A stretch of 64,000 nt of DNA, from positions 310,001-374,000 of the forward strand of contig NZ_JAJGBN010000003.1 of the NCBI RefSeq assembly GCF_020782875.1, read 5' to 3'. The translations under genes were made by a program, and so were the position numbers. This document shows, piece after piece, positions 42,372 to 51,253 of this stretch (position 1 is the first letter of the stretch; each line of letters starts with the position of its first letter). The stretch is from Allomuricauda sp. M10 (GTDB taxonomy: Bacteria; Bacteroidota; Bacteroidia; Flavobacteriales; Flavobacteriaceae). The notes under the pieces were generated by a model that saw only the letters and a program-made list of their open reading frames with translations, was not told the DNA's origin and did no database searches.

Positions 42372-43433
42372 ATGATTAAAACAGACATCATTATAATTGG
42401 AGCGGGACCAACCGGGTTGTTCACCGTTTTTGAGGCGGGCTTGTTAAAGTTGAAATGCCATTTGATTGATGCACTTCCACAACCAGGTGGTCAGTGTTCC
42501 GAAATCTATCCTAAAAAACCGATCTATGATATTCCGGCCTATCCAGAGATTTTGGCCGGGGTATTGGTGGACAAGTTAATGGAACAGATCAAACCTTTTG
42601 AGCCTGGATTTACTTTGGGTGAACGTGCCGAAACCTTGGATAAACAAGAGGATGGTTCCTTTGTGGTAACCACGAATAAAGGTACAAAGCATCAAGCTCC
42701 TGTTGTGGTCATTGCTGGTGGATTGGGCTCTTTTGAACCTAGGAAACCGTTGATTGCCAATATTGAACTGTTTGAAAGCAAAGGTGTGGAATACATGATC
42801 AAGGATCCTGAACTGTTCCGCGACAAAAAAGTGGTCATTTCCGGTGGTGGGGATTCCGCATTGGATTGGGCCATTTTCTTGGCAGATGTAGCTTCCGAAG
42901 TTTCTTTGGTACACCGTAGAAATGAGTTCCGTGGCGCTTTGGATTCCGTGGAAAAAGCAAGGGAATTGGCCAAATTAGGCAAGATTCAATTGTATACCGA
43001 AGCAGAAGTACAGGAAATCCATGGTAAGGAAGAACTTCAGGCTGTGGTGATCAAATACAATGACGAATCCAAGGAACAAAGCTACGTGGAGACCGATTAT
43101 TTCATTCCGCTGTTCGGATTGTCTCCCAAATTAGGACCTATCGGAGATTGGGGCTTGGAAATTGAGAAGAACGCCATCAAGGTGAACAATGCGAAGGATT
43201 ACCAGACAAACATTCCAGGGGTATTCGCTATTGGGGACGTTAACATCTATCCTGGTAAATTGAAGTTGATCCTTTCTGGATTCCACGAAGCTGCCGTTAT
43301 GTGCCAGTTTGCCTATCAGATTATCAATCCAGATAAACGCTACGTGATGAAATATACTACTGTTGGTGGTGTGGAAGGATTTGATGGATCTAAAAAAGAG
43401 GCCAAAAAAGAAGTGGTGCAGAGCATCAATTAA
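42372..43433 (+). CDS. Ferredoxin/flavodoxin--NADP+ reductase, thioredoxin-reductase-like
   Basis: This 353-residue flavoprotein has an FAD-binding 'DIIIIGAGPTGLFTVFEAG', 'DALPQPGGQCSEIYPKKPIYDIPAYPEI', an NADP-binding 'VVISGGGDSALDWAIFL' and 'GVFAIGDVNIYPGKLKLI'. No CxxC redox pair is present, so it belongs to the TrxR-like FNR (YumC) group. Last in the operon, it probably supplies reduced ferredoxin to the sulfite reductase. The ATG at 42372 is preferred over a TTG lying in repeat DNA. Confidence 0.9.
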   Translation: MIKTDIIIIGAGPTGLFTVFEAGLLKLKCHLIDALPQPGGQCSEIYPKKPIYDIPAYPEILAGVLVDKLMEQIKPFEPGFTLGERAETLDKQEDGSFVVTTNKGTKHQAPVVVIAGGLGSFEPRKPLIANIELFESKGVEYMIKDPELFRDKKVVISGGGDSALDWAIFLADVASEVSLVHRRNEFRGALDSVEKARELAKLGKIQLYTEAEVQEIHGKEELQAVVIKYNDESKEQSYVETDYFIPLFGLSPKLGPIGDWGLEIEKNAIKVNNAKDYQTNIPGVFAIGDVNIYPGKLKLILSGFHEAAVMCQFAYQIINPDKRYVMKYTTVGGVEGFDGSKKEAKKEVVQSIN

Positions 43434-43454
43434 AATTATATATATTTTCCAAAG

Positions 43455-43489
43455 ACACCTTCCAGAAGCAATTTTGGAGGGTGTTTTTG
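43455..43489 (+). terminator. Terminator of the sulfate assimilation operon
   Basis: ACACCTTCCA (43455-43464) pairs with TGGAGGGTGT (43475-43484) with one wobble, followed by TTTTTGTTTTT. Confidence 0.88.
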
Positions 43490-43506
43490 TTTTTACACTA
43501 TATTTG
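43473..43506 (+). promoter_or_regulatory. Promoter of the AraC-family gene
   Basis: TTTG (43473-43476), 22 bases, then TATATTTG (43499-43506). The -33 part overlaps the preceding terminator stem. The ATG follows 14 bases after the -7 box. Confidence 0.55.
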
Positions 43507-43520
43507 AATTTTACAATACC

Positions 43521-44438
43521 ATGGAAGAGCTGTTCACCTTGCGGGATTTTTATGGAAAAATGAAATTGCCCATTCCTGATACCATTGGAAAGGACATTGG
43601 GCATTTTAATGTGTTCAAAATCGATGAATACCGAGCCAAGCTGAACGAAGGGGAGATGCGTTACGATCGGCGATCCTATTTTAAGATCAGTCTGATCAAC
43701 GGCAAGAACAGGGCGGAATATGCCGATAAGGTCATCGATATTGCTGATAAGGCCCTATTGTTTGCATCACCCAAAATCCCATATCATTATGTACCACAGG
43801 ATGAAAACCAGTCTGGGTATTTTTGTGTATTCACGGAGAACTTTTTATCCAAGGATAAAAGTGGGGTCATTTTGGAAACCTTGCCACTTTTCCAACCAGG
43901 AGGGTTTCCCATTTTCAATATTTCCGATGAGGATTATGCAGAACTGGAACAACTTTTTCAAAAGATAGACAGGGAGTTATCTTCAGACTATCCTTTTAAA
44001 TTTGATTTGATTCGGGCGTATATTGTGGAACTGTTGCACATTGGTCAAAAGTTACAACCAGTGCAACCTGTGGAAAATGGCAAAAATGCGGCAACCCGCA
44101 TCACTGACCTTTTTGTGGAACTGTTGGAGCGACAGTTTCCCATAAATACTCCTGCCCAACGCTTGATTTTGAAAACGGCGAACGATTTTGCGGAGCGGTT
44201 GGCAGTGCATGCGAATCATTTGAATAAAGTACTCAAGGAAACTACGGGAAGTACCACAACGGCTATCATCCATGCCCGTGTTTTTGAAGAGGCCAAAATC
44301 TTACTTAACAACACGGATTGGAACATTTCCGAAATCGCATTCAGTTTGGGATTTGAGGAAGTGGCCCACTTTTCCAATTTCTTCAAGAAGTTTTCTAAAA
44401 CATCTCCTTTAAAATTTAGAGGTAGTATCGCTATTTGA
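43521..44438 (+). CDS. AraC-family transcriptional regulator
   Basis: This 305-residue protein has an N-terminal cupin-like sensing region with 'LLFASPKIPYHYVPQDENQSGYFCVFTENFL'. The C-terminal AraC domain is of the usual two-HTH type: 'FAERLAVHANHLNKVLKETTGSTTTAIIHARVFEEAKILL' and 'WNISEIAFSLGFEEVAHFSNFFKKFSKTSPLKFR'. It likely controls the SDR gene that follows 85 bases later in the same direction. Confidence 0.92.
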   Translation: MEELFTLRDFYGKMKLPIPDTIGKDIGHFNVFKIDEYRAKLNEGEMRYDRRSYFKISLINGKNRAEYADKVIDIADKALLFASPKIPYHYVPQDENQSGYFCVFTENFLSKDKSGVILETLPLFQPGGFPIFNISDEDYAELEQLFQKIDRELSSDYPFKFDLIRAYIVELLHIGQKLQPVQPVENGKNAATRITDLFVELLERQFPINTPAQRLILKTANDFAERLAVHANHLNKVLKETTGSTTTAIIHARVFEEAKILLNNTDWNISEIAFSLGFEEVAHFSNFFKKFSKTSPLKFRGSIAI

Positions 44439-44523
44439 TTTTTGCAAAAAATGGATTGATGCTCGCAATCTGCCAAGATCACTTGTTTCAGAACTTTGTA
44501 TCCTAATCAAAAATCAAAAAAAA

Positions 44524-45285
44524 ATGGCAAAAAGTATAATAGCATTAGTGACCGGAGGCAGTAGAGGCCTTGGGGAAAATATGGCCATCAATTTGGCCAA
44601 AAAAGGATTGGATGTGGTCTTGACCTACCAAAGCAATAAGGTAGAGGCGGACAAAACAGTTCAGGAAATTGAAAATTTGGGTCAAAAAGCCTATGCGTTG
44701 CAATTGGATGTGTCTCAGGTAGGTAGTTTTGATGCCTTTGTAGAAGAAGTCAAAAAAGCGATTGGTTCCCATTTTGGAGCGGACCACATTGATTATTTGG
44801 TCAATAACGCCGGGATTGGCATCAATGCTATGATCACAGAAACTACGGAAGAACAATTTGATACTTTAGTGGATATTCATTTTAAAGGTGCATTTTTCCT
44901 GACACAAAAAATGTTGCCGATCATGACGAACGGAGGTGGAATCGTGAACATTTCCAGTGGATTGGCTCGATTTTCTTTCCCTGGATATTCAGTTTATGGA
45001 GCTTTGAAAGCAGCTATGGAAACTCTTACCAGATATCAGGCCAAAGAGCTTGGTGCAAGACAGATCAGGTCGAATGTGGTCGCACCAGGAGCCATAGAAA
45101 CGGACTTTGGTGGTGGCACCAACAAGACCGATGAAGGCAAAAGAACGGCCATAGCCAATTTCACTGCTTTGGGCCGTGTGGGTATCCCAAGTGATATTGG
45201 TGGAGTGGTTGCCTTTCTGTGCACTGACGATGCCAAATGGGTAAACGGCCAGCGCATAGAAGTCTCTGGTGGTATGATGATTTAA
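44524..45285 (+). CDS. Short-chain dehydrogenase/reductase
   Basis: This 253-residue NAD(P)-dependent oxidoreductase shows the cofactor motif 'ALVTGGSRGLGENMAINLA', 'YLVNNAGIGINAM' and the active-site 'YSVYGALKAAMETL' (YxxxK), preceded by 'NISSG'. The substrate is unknown. An Asn-X-X-Ser-X-X-Tyr arrangement is intact. It is paired with the AraC regulator upstream and ends at a terminator. Confidence 0.93.
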   Translation: MAKSIIALVTGGSRGLGENMAINLAKKGLDVVLTYQSNKVEADKTVQEIENLGQKAYALQLDVSQVGSFDAFVEEVKKAIGSHFGADHIDYLVNNAGIGINAMITETTEEQFDTLVDIHFKGAFFLTQKMLPIMTNGGGIVNISSGLARFSFPGYSVYGALKAAMETLTRYQAKELGARQIRSNVVAPGAIETDFGGGTNKTDEGKRTAIANFTALGRVGIPSDIGGVVAFLCTDDAKWVNGQRIEVSGGMMI

Positions 45286-45307
45286 ATTCTAACAAAGAGT
45301 GTTCTAA

Positions 45308-45337
45308 AACGGGTTGATTTTTCAGCCCGTTTTTTTA
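45308..45337 (+). terminator. Terminator after the SDR gene
   Basis: AACGGGTTGA (45308-45317) pairs with TCAGCCCGTT (45322-45331) with one wobble, then T to 45336. Confidence 0.9.
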
Positions 45338-45428
45338 TTGTTGGAAATGTAAAAATCAAGGGCCATTTTTTGCTTTTCACTGGGGAGAGCCGTTTCTTTG
45401 TACTTCAGTTCATTAATAGATTGAAAGT

Positions 45429-45607
45429 GTTATCAAGAAAGGTGGAGGGATTGGACCCTTTGAAGCCTTAGCAACCCTCGACTTCCGAGAAGGTGCTACA
45501 TTCTACCCTTATCCTGAACGTTTTACGGGAAGGTTTGGAGCAATATCCTGCCAAAAGGGAAGGATAACGAAAGAATTCAAAGTATTTCCACACTTTTCTT
45601 GATACCC
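45429..45607 (+). ncRNA. SAM-I riboswitch (S-box) upstream of the split metH operon
   Basis: The core 'gttatcaagaaaggtggagg' and 'gaagccttagcaaccct' is nearly identical to the element at 30227, followed by 'gaaggtgctacattct'. The terminal helix pairs TATCAAGAAA (45431-45440) with TTTTCTTGATA (45594-45604). The insert before P1 closes is longer than in the other copy, with an extra hairpin around 45508-45566. The start codon is 30 bases downstream, so translational control is likely. It fills the 351-base gap together with the SDR terminator. Confidence 0.92.
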
Positions 45608-45636
45608 TTACATCCTATTGTAAAGGGAATTGTACT

Positions 45637-46638
45637 ATGGAAAAAATTGAGGACATTTTAAAGAAACGGATTTTGGTATTGGATGGGGCCATGGGCACCA
45701 TGCTGCAACGCTATAAATTCGAGGAGGAAGATTTTAGGGGAGAACGTTTCAAGGATTGGCCCAGTGACCTTAAGGGGAACAATGATCTCTTGTCCTTGAC
45801 CCAGCCCCAGGCCATTGCAGATGTTCATAGGGCTTATTTGGAAGCTGGGGCGGACATCATCGAGACTAATACCTTTTCCGGTACTACCATCGCCATGGCC
45901 GATTATGGTATGGAGGCATTGGTGTATGAACTGAATTTTGAATCGGCCAAAATCGCCAAACAAGTGGCTGATGAGTTCACCAAAAAGAATCCAAGCAAAC
46001 CACGGTTTGTGGCGGGGAGTATAGGTCCCACCAACAAAACAGCAAGCATGTCGCCAGACGTTAACGATCCCGGGTATCGTGCCGTTTCCTTTGATGAACT
46101 TAGAAAGGCTTATAAGGAACAGGTTGAAGCTTTGTTGGATGGTGGTTCCGATATTTTATTGGTAGAGACCATTTTTGATACGCTGAATGCAAAAGCGGCC
46201 CTTTTTGCCATTGAAGAAGTTAAGGATGAACGGAATATTGAAGTGCCCATCATGGTGAGTGGTACTATTACCGATGCTTCGGGTAGAACCTTATCAGGAC
46301 AGACAGCGGAAGCTTTTTTGATCTCGGTTTCCCATATTCCGATTTTATCGGTGGGGTTCAATTGTGCGCTTGGCGCCAAACAGTTGGTTCCCCATTTGGA
46401 GGTGATTTCCGCAAAGTCGGGATTTGCCACTTCCGCCCACCCCAATGCGGGGTTGCCCAATGCTTTTGGGGAATACGATGAAACGCCGGAACAGATGGCC
46501 GCCCAGATCAAGGAATATGTGGAAAAAGGATTGGTGAATATTGTAGGCGGTTGCTGTGGCACTACTCCGGAACATATTAAAGCGATTGCCAATGTTGTAA
46601 AGGATTATGAACCGAGGTCGTTGTCCGTTATCAGTTAA
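45637..46638 (+). CDS. metH: Methionine synthase part 1: homocysteine-binding domain
   Basis: This 333-residue protein corresponds to the N-terminal Hcy module of cobalamin-dependent MetH. It begins '[28 protein letters not shown]' and contains the zinc-binding cysteines in '[12 protein letters not shown]' and '[17 protein letters not shown]'. It binds and activates homocysteine; the folate, B12 and reactivation modules are in a separate gene at 47007. Splitting at this linker is common in flavobacteria. The stop is followed 21 bases later by an inserted four-helix-bundle gene. Confidence 0.95.
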   Translation: MEKIEDILKKRILVLDGAMGTMLQRYKFEEEDFRGERFKDWPSDLKGNNDLLSLTQPQAIADVHRAYLEAGADIIETNTFSGTTIAMADYGMEALVYELNFESAKIAKQVADEFTKKNPSKPRFVAGSIGPTNKTASMSPDVNDPGYRAVSFDELRKAYKEQVEALLDGGSDILLVETIFDTLNAKAALFAIEEVKDERNIEVPIMVSGTITDASGRTLSGQTAEAFLISVSHIPILSVGFNCALGAKQLVPHLEVISAKSGFATSAHPNAGLPNAFGEYDETPEQMAAQIKEYVEKGLVNIVGGCCGTTPEHIKAIANVVKDYEPRSLSVIS

Positions 46639-46659
46639 TCGTTCTTGGAAATCAAAGTT

Positions 46660-47010
46660 ATGGATTACAAAGAATTGGATGTTTGGTTGCAAGCAAGAGG
46701 ATTGGTCAAGGGAGTGTATGAGCTTTCAGGAACTTTTCCGAAGGAAGAGCAGTTTTCCCTTACTTCCCAATTAAGAAGATCTATTGTTTCTGTATCTTCT
46801 AATATTGCAGAAGGATGTGGAAGACAAACAGCTAAGGAAACCATACATTTTTTACATATTGCCAGAGGTTCACTATACGAAGTTGAAACTCAAATTATAC
46901 TTGCGAAGGATTTGAATCTTACGATTGCCAGTATTGATGAGATTCTTGTAGAAATTGAAAGAGTTAAAAAATTGTTGAACGGATTCATCAACTATCATAA
47001 AAAGTTATGA
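46660..47010 (+). CDS. Four-helix bundle protein (23S rRNA intervening-sequence protein family)
   Basis: This 116-residue protein has the family pattern '[53 protein letters not shown]' and '[22 protein letters not shown]'. Its role is unknown; relatives are encoded in 23S rRNA intervening sequences and as solitary dispersed genes. Here it lies between the two halves of metH and overlaps the start of the second half by 4 bases (ATGA), so it is translated within the methionine operon. A truncated relative lies after the second half. The ATG at 46660 is preferred over a TTG upstream. Confidence 0.9.
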   Translation: MDYKELDVWLQARGLVKGVYELSGTFPKEEQFSLTSQLRRSIVSVSSNIAEGCGRQTAKETIHFLHIARGSLYEVETQIILAKDLNLTIASIDEILVEIERVKKLLNGFINYHKKL

Positions 47011-49727
47011 GTATTATCAGCGAACAACGGACAACGAACAACCAAGAACATTTTTTGCGTTTATCAGGTCTTGAGCCCTTGATCGTCACCCCCGAAAGTA
47101 ATTTCATCAACGTGGGGGAACGTACCAATGTGGCCGGTTCCAAGATATTTCTAAGGCTCATTAAAGAAGAAAAGTTTGATGAAGCTTTGGCTATTGCCCG
47201 TAACCAAGTAGAAGGTGGGGCGCAGATTATCGACGTGAATATGGACGATGGTCTCATCGATGGAAAAGAAGCTATGGTCAAATTCTTGAACCTGATTGTT
47301 TCCGAACCCGATATTGCCCGTGTACCCATCATGATCGATAGCTCCAAATGGGAAATCATTGAGGCAGGTCTTCAAGTGGTGCAGGGCAAATGTGTGGTGA
47401 ATTCCATCAGTTTGAAGGAAGGAGAGGAACAATTTATTCACCAGGCAAAATTGATCAAGCGCTATGGCGCTGCGGTCATCGTTATGGCTTTTGATGAAGT
47501 AGGTCAGGCAGACAATTATGAGCGTAGGATCGAAATAGCGAAGCGTTCCTACGACATTTTGGTGAACAAAGTAAAGTTCGCACCGGAGGACATCATCTTC
47601 GATTTGAATATTTTTCCTGTGGCAACAGGAATGGAAGAACACCGCCGCAACGCCATCGATTTTATTGAGGCGACACGCTGGGTTCGAACCAATTTGCCTT
47701 ATTGTAGTGTCAGTGGAGGGGTGAGCAACGTTTCCTTTTCGTTCCGTGGAAACAATACGGTACGTGAGGCCATGCATTCTGCATTTTTGTACCATGCCAT
47801 TAAAGCAGGTATGAACATGGGAATCGTTAACCCGACCATGTTGGAGGTGTATGATGATATTCCCAAAGATTTGCTGGAGCATGTAGAGGATGTATTGCTG
47901 GACAGACGTGAGGATGCCACCGAACGCTTGTTGGAGTTTGCCGAGACCGTTGTGGGAACGGCCAAGGAAGCCAAAGTGGATTTGTCGTGGAGGCAAGAAC
48001 CGCTTCAAGATCGGATAACCCGTGCTTTGGTAAAGGGGATAGACCAATACATTGTTGAAGATGTGGAGGAAGCTCGACTTCAGGCCGATAGACCTTTGGA
48101 AGTGATAGAGGGCAATTTGATGACCGGGATGAATGTGGTGGGTGACCTGTTCGGAAGCGGAAAGATGTTCTTGCCCCAAGTGGTAAAATCCGCAAGGGTA
48201 ATGAAAAAAGCCGTGGCGTATTTAACTCCTTTCATTGAGGAATCCAAGGATCAGAACACCAAGGCGGCAGGAAAAATTTTGATGGCCACGGTGAAGGGTG
48301 ATGTGCATGACATTGGAAAGAACATCGTAAGTGTGGTTTTGGCCTGCAACAATTATGAAATTGTGGATTTGGGCGTGATGGTGCCACCGGAAAAGATCAT
48401 CAACAAGGCCAAGGAAGAGCAGGTGGATATTATTGGCCTCAGCGGTTTGATTACCCCATCCTTGGATGAAATGGTGTTCTTGGCCAAGGAAATGGAACGC
48501 CAAAACTTTCAAGTGCCCTTATTGATCGGGGGTGCCACTACAAGTAAGGCCCATACAGCTGTAAAAATCGACCCGCAATACAGTCATTCGGTGGTTCATG
48601 TAAACGACGCATCCCGGGCCGTGACCGTGGTGGGGGATTTGTTGCAAAAGGAAACCTCGACCTCATATAAGAAAAACATCAAGCTGGATTATGAGAGCTT
48701 TCGGGACAAGTTTTTGAACCGTGGCAAGCAAAAGGAATATTTGACCTTGGAAGAGGCTAGGGCCAATAAATTGCAGATTGACTGGAATCCATCGGACATT
48801 AAAAAACCAAAGCAATTGGGTATTGAGGTGTTGGAAGATTTTGATTTGAAGTTGCTTACGGACTATATTGATTGGACCCCGTTTTTCAGAAGCTGGGACC
48901 TACATGGCAAATATCCGGATATTTTGACCGATGAGGTGGTAGGCAAGCAAGCGACTGAGCTTTTTAAGGATGCCAAGGAACTCTTGCAAAAGGTTTTGGA
49001 TGAAAAATTATTGAAGGGAAAGGCCATTTTTGGATTGTTCCCTGCAAATCAAATTGATGAGGATGATATTGAAGTTGTCAGTTCGAGCGCAGTCGAGAAC
49101 AATACAAAGACCTTCATTTTTAGAACGCTTCGTCAACAATTGAAAAAGAGGGAAGGGGTGCCGAACATCGCCTTGGCAGATTTTATTGCGCCAAAAACAT
49201 CAGGAATACAGGATTACATGGGCTTTTTCTGTGTCAGTACCGGTTTTGGGACACAAGAGTTGGCCACTGAATTCGAAAGGAACCATGATGACTACAATTC
49301 CATCATGATAAAAGCTTTGGCCGATCGTTTGGCAGAAGCATTTGCGGAATATCTCCACAGAGAAGTTCGAACAACATATTGGGGGTATGCCCAGAATGAA
49401 AACTTGGATAATTCGTCCCTTATTGATGAAAAATATCAGGGAATCCGTCCCGCACCCGGTTATCCAGCGTGTCCGGACCATTTGGAAAAATTGACCATTT
49501 GGGAATTGTTGGATGTGGAGGAAAAAATCGGGGTAAAATTAACGGAGAGTCTGGCCATGTGGCCAGCGGCCAGCGTTAGTGGATATTATTTTGCTCATCC
49601 ACAGGCCAAATATTTTGGTTTGGGAAAGATGACCCAAGATCAAGTAGCCGATTTTGCAAAAAGAAAAGAAATAACTTTGGAGGAAGCCCAAAAGTGGCTA
49701 GCTCCCAATATTGTTGATGGTTTATAG
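47007..49727 (+). CDS. metH: Methionine synthase part 2: folate, cobalamin and reactivation domains
   Basis: This 906-residue protein has a pterin-binding domain ('[21 protein letters not shown]', '[12 protein letters not shown]'), a B12 domain with axial His434 in '[13 protein letters not shown]' and '[19 protein letters not shown]', and a SAM-binding activation domain ('[15 protein letters not shown]', '[23 protein letters not shown]'). It methylates homocysteine held by part 1. Both ends look repeat-derived: the first 14 residues contain 'SEQRTTNNQ' encoded by a dispersed repeat, and the last codons VDGL plus stop equal another repeat. A palindromic element also sits in the activation domain (49076-49101). 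Confidence 0.95.
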   Translation: MSIISEQRTTNNQEHFLRLSGLEPLIVTPESNFINVGERTNVAGSKIFLRLIKEEKFDEALAIARNQVEGGAQIIDVNMDDGLIDGKEAMVKFLNLIVSEPDIARVPIMIDSSKWEIIEAGLQVVQGKCVVNSISLKEGEEQFIHQAKLIKRYGAAVIVMAFDEVGQADNYERRIEIAKRSYDILVNKVKFAPEDIIFDLNIFPVATGMEEHRRNAIDFIEATRWVRTNLPYCSVSGGVSNVSFSFRGNNTVREAMHSAFLYHAIKAGMNMGIVNPTMLEVYDDIPKDLLEHVEDVLLDRREDATERLLEFAETVVGTAKEAKVDLSWRQEPLQDRITRALVKGIDQYIVEDVEEARLQADRPLEVIEGNLMTGMNVVGDLFGSGKMFLPQVVKSARVMKKAVAYLTPFIEESKDQNTKAAGKILMATVKGDVHDIGKNIVSVVLACNNYEIVDLGVMVPPEKIINKAKEEQVDIIGLSGLITPSLDEMVFLAKEMERQNFQVPLLIGGATTSKAHTAVKIDPQYSHSVVHVNDASRAVTVVGDLLQKETSTSYKKNIKLDYESFRDKFLNRGKQKEYLTLEEARANKLQIDWNPSDIKKPKQLGIEVLEDFDLKLLTDYIDWTPFFRSWDLHGKYPDILTDEVVGKQATELFKDAKELLQKVLDEKLLKGKAIFGLFPANQIDEDDIEVVSSSAVENNTKTFIFRTLRQQLKKREGVPNIALADFIAPKTSGIQDYMGFFCVSTGFGTQELATEFERNHDDYNSIMIKALADRLAEAFAEYLHREVRTTYWGYAQNENLDNSSLIDEKYQGIRPAPGYPACPDHLEKLTIWELLDVEEKIGVKLTESLAMWPAASVSGYYFAHPQAKYFGLGKMTQDQVADFAKRKEITLEEAQKWLAPNIVDGL
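47021..47049. repeat. Dispersed repeat overlapping the metH part 2 start
   Basis: CAACGAACAACCAA (47032-47045) equals 38091-38104 upstream of cysN. Here it is translated as part of the N-terminal residues. Confidence 0.7.
49076..49101. repeat. Palindromic repeat inside metH part 2
   Basis: The 26 bases (core TTCGAGCGCAGTCGAGAA) are identical to 53902-53927 in an unrelated serine hydrolase. They encode VSSSAVEN in both genes, same frame. Confidence 0.88.
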
Positions 49728-49737
49728 GTTTTGGTTT

Positions 49738-49833
49738 ATGGAATATATTGATTTGGAAGTTTGGAAAGAATCCCGAAAACTGGTCAAAATGATTTATTGG
49801 ACATCTAGAACCTTTCTCAAAGAGGAAATATGA
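49738..49833 (+). pseudogene. Truncated four-helix bundle protein gene remnant
   Basis: The frame ATG to TGA reads 31 residues beginning 'MEYIDLEVWKESRKLVKMIY' and ending 'FLKEEI'. It aligns with the start of the intact copy at 46660 ([24 protein letters not shown]). The rest of the protein is missing. It is therefore a broken second copy lying between metH part 2 and metF. Confidence 0.8.
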
Positions 49834-49867
49834 GTCAACCAAAATAGGATAATTAAAAAGAGAAAAC

Positions 49868-49896
49868 CATTAACTATCAACCAACAACTAAAAACG
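49868..49896. repeat. Dispersed repeat upstream of metF
   Basis: CAACCAACAACTAAAAAC with CCATTAACTAT before it is the inverse relative of the GTTGATGGTTTATAG...GTTGTTGGTTTTTAG sequence upstream of cysN (38046-38074). Confidence 0.6.
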
Positions 49897-49907
49897 ATTA
49901 GTTAAGA

Positions 49908-50861
49908 ATGAAGATAACGGACCACATAAAAAAGGCCAAAGGAGACACCTTGTTCAGTTTTGAGATTGTACCACCGGTAAAGGGGAAAAGTATACAAGAA
50001 CTCTATAGGAACATAGATCCGTTGATGGAGTTTAAGCCACCCTTTATTGATGTTACCACTTCGCGTGAAGAATACATTTACAAGGAGAAAGATGGATTAT
50101 TGGACAAAAAACTGACCCGTACACGTCCAGGAACATTAGGCATCTGTGCTTCTCTAAAGCATAAATATGATGTGGATACCGTTCCTCATGTACTGTGTGG
50201 CGGTTTTACCAGGGAAGAGACCGAGTATCTTTTGGTGGACTGTCAGTATTTGGAAATTGAAAACGTAATGGCGTTGAGGGGAGATGCCAGAAAGGAAGAA
50301 AAATATTTTATTCCCACACAGGGAGGTCATCAATATGCTGCCGAGTTGGTAAAGCAAATCCATGATATCAACCAAGGCAACTATTTACATGAAGTCATTG
50401 AAGGCCATGAAATGGGTGATTTCTGCATTGGTGTAGCTGGTTATCCTGAAAAACATATGGAAGCCCCTTCCCTTCAATCTGATTTGAAACGGTTAAAAGA
50501 AAAAGTGGAATTGGGGGCCGATTACGTAGTGACCCAAATGTTCTTCGACAATAAAAAGTTCTTTGCTTTTGTGGAGGCAGCACGTGAAATGGGTATTGAC
50601 GTGCCCATCATTCCAGGTATAAAGCCGATTGCAGTGAAACAACACCTACAATTATTGCCACAGGTATTTCGTGTGGATATCCCGCAAGATTTGATTGAAG
50701 CCGTAGAAGGTTGTAAGACCAATCAGGATGTACGGAAAGTTGGGGTAGAATGGGCCATTCAGCAATCCAAAGAGTTGAAGGCTGCAGGCGTTCCGGTACT
50801 GCATTATTATTCCATGGGGAAATCGGATAATATCAAGGATATAGCCAAGGAGCTTTTTTAG
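49908..50861 (+). CDS. metF: 5,10-methylenetetrahydrofolate reductase
   Basis: MetF makes 5-methyl-THF, the methyl donor for MetH, using FAD and NAD(P)H. The 317-residue protein shows 'FSFEIVPPVKGKSIQEL', 'FIDVTTSREEYIY', 'ENVMALRGDARKEEKYF', 'FCIGVAGYPEKHMEAPS', 'GADYVVTQMFFDNKKFFAFV' and 'IIPGIKPI'. It is last in the SAM-I-controlled operon and is followed by a duplicated repeat rather than an obvious terminator. Confidence 0.96.
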   Translation: MKITDHIKKAKGDTLFSFEIVPPVKGKSIQELYRNIDPLMEFKPPFIDVTTSREEYIYKEKDGLLDKKLTRTRPGTLGICASLKHKYDVDTVPHVLCGGFTREETEYLLVDCQYLEIENVMALRGDARKEEKYFIPTQGGHQYAAELVKQIHDINQGNYLHEVIEGHEMGDFCIGVAGYPEKHMEAPSLQSDLKRLKEKVELGADYVVTQMFFDNKKFFAFVEAAREMGIDVPIIPGIKPIAVKQHLQLLPQVFRVDIPQDLIEAVEGCKTNQDVRKVGVEWAIQQSKELKAAGVPVLHYYSMGKSDNIKDIAKELF

Positions 50862-50862
50862 T

Positions 50863-51122
50863 AGGGTACATTAAAAAACTGTGGAGATTCTTCACTCCGT
50901 TCAGAATGACATTCCCGCTTTACTTTCATTGGGAAAAAAATCAACAATAAGAGTCATTCTGAGAAAGCTTTGCTGACGAAGAATCTTAAGTTGGGTACAT
51001 TGAAAAACTGTGGAGATTCTTCACTGCGTTCAGAATGACGTTCCCGCTTTGCTTTTATTGGGGAAAAAATCAACAGTAAGAGTCATTCTGAGGAAGTATA
51101 CTGACGAAGAATCTCAAAAAAA
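50863..51122. repeat. Two tandem copies of a 130-bp hairpin-forming repeat
   Basis: Units start at 50863 and 50993 with GGGTACATT. Each contains AGATTCTTCACT(C/G)CGTTCAGAATGAC and, about 60 bases on, GAGTCATTCTGAG...CTGACGAAGAATCT, which is its inverted complement. One unit can thus form a long hairpin. It fills most of the 392-base gap after metF; nothing else was recognised there apart from a third partial GATTCTTCACTC near 51157. Confidence 0.88.
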
Positions 51123-51253
51123 ATAATAGGTAGACGTGATTGCCAAATAGGTTGGATTCTTCACTCTGTTGAAAACGACAGGGGTAATCTTTCATAGTAA
51201 TTTTCCAATTCGATGAGTAAGGGTGTTTTTTTATTTCCCTACTTTAGTGCCCC

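Noticed and set aside
47151..48179. A 342-codon open frame on the minus strand opposite metH part 2
   Set aside because: The translation is rich in His, Gln and Phe without a recognised domain and lies fully opposite conserved MetH sequence; treated as a shadow.
50863..51122. Insertion sequence remnant after metF
   Set aside because: No transposase-like frame or terminal direct repeats were seen; the two units are simple hairpin repeats.
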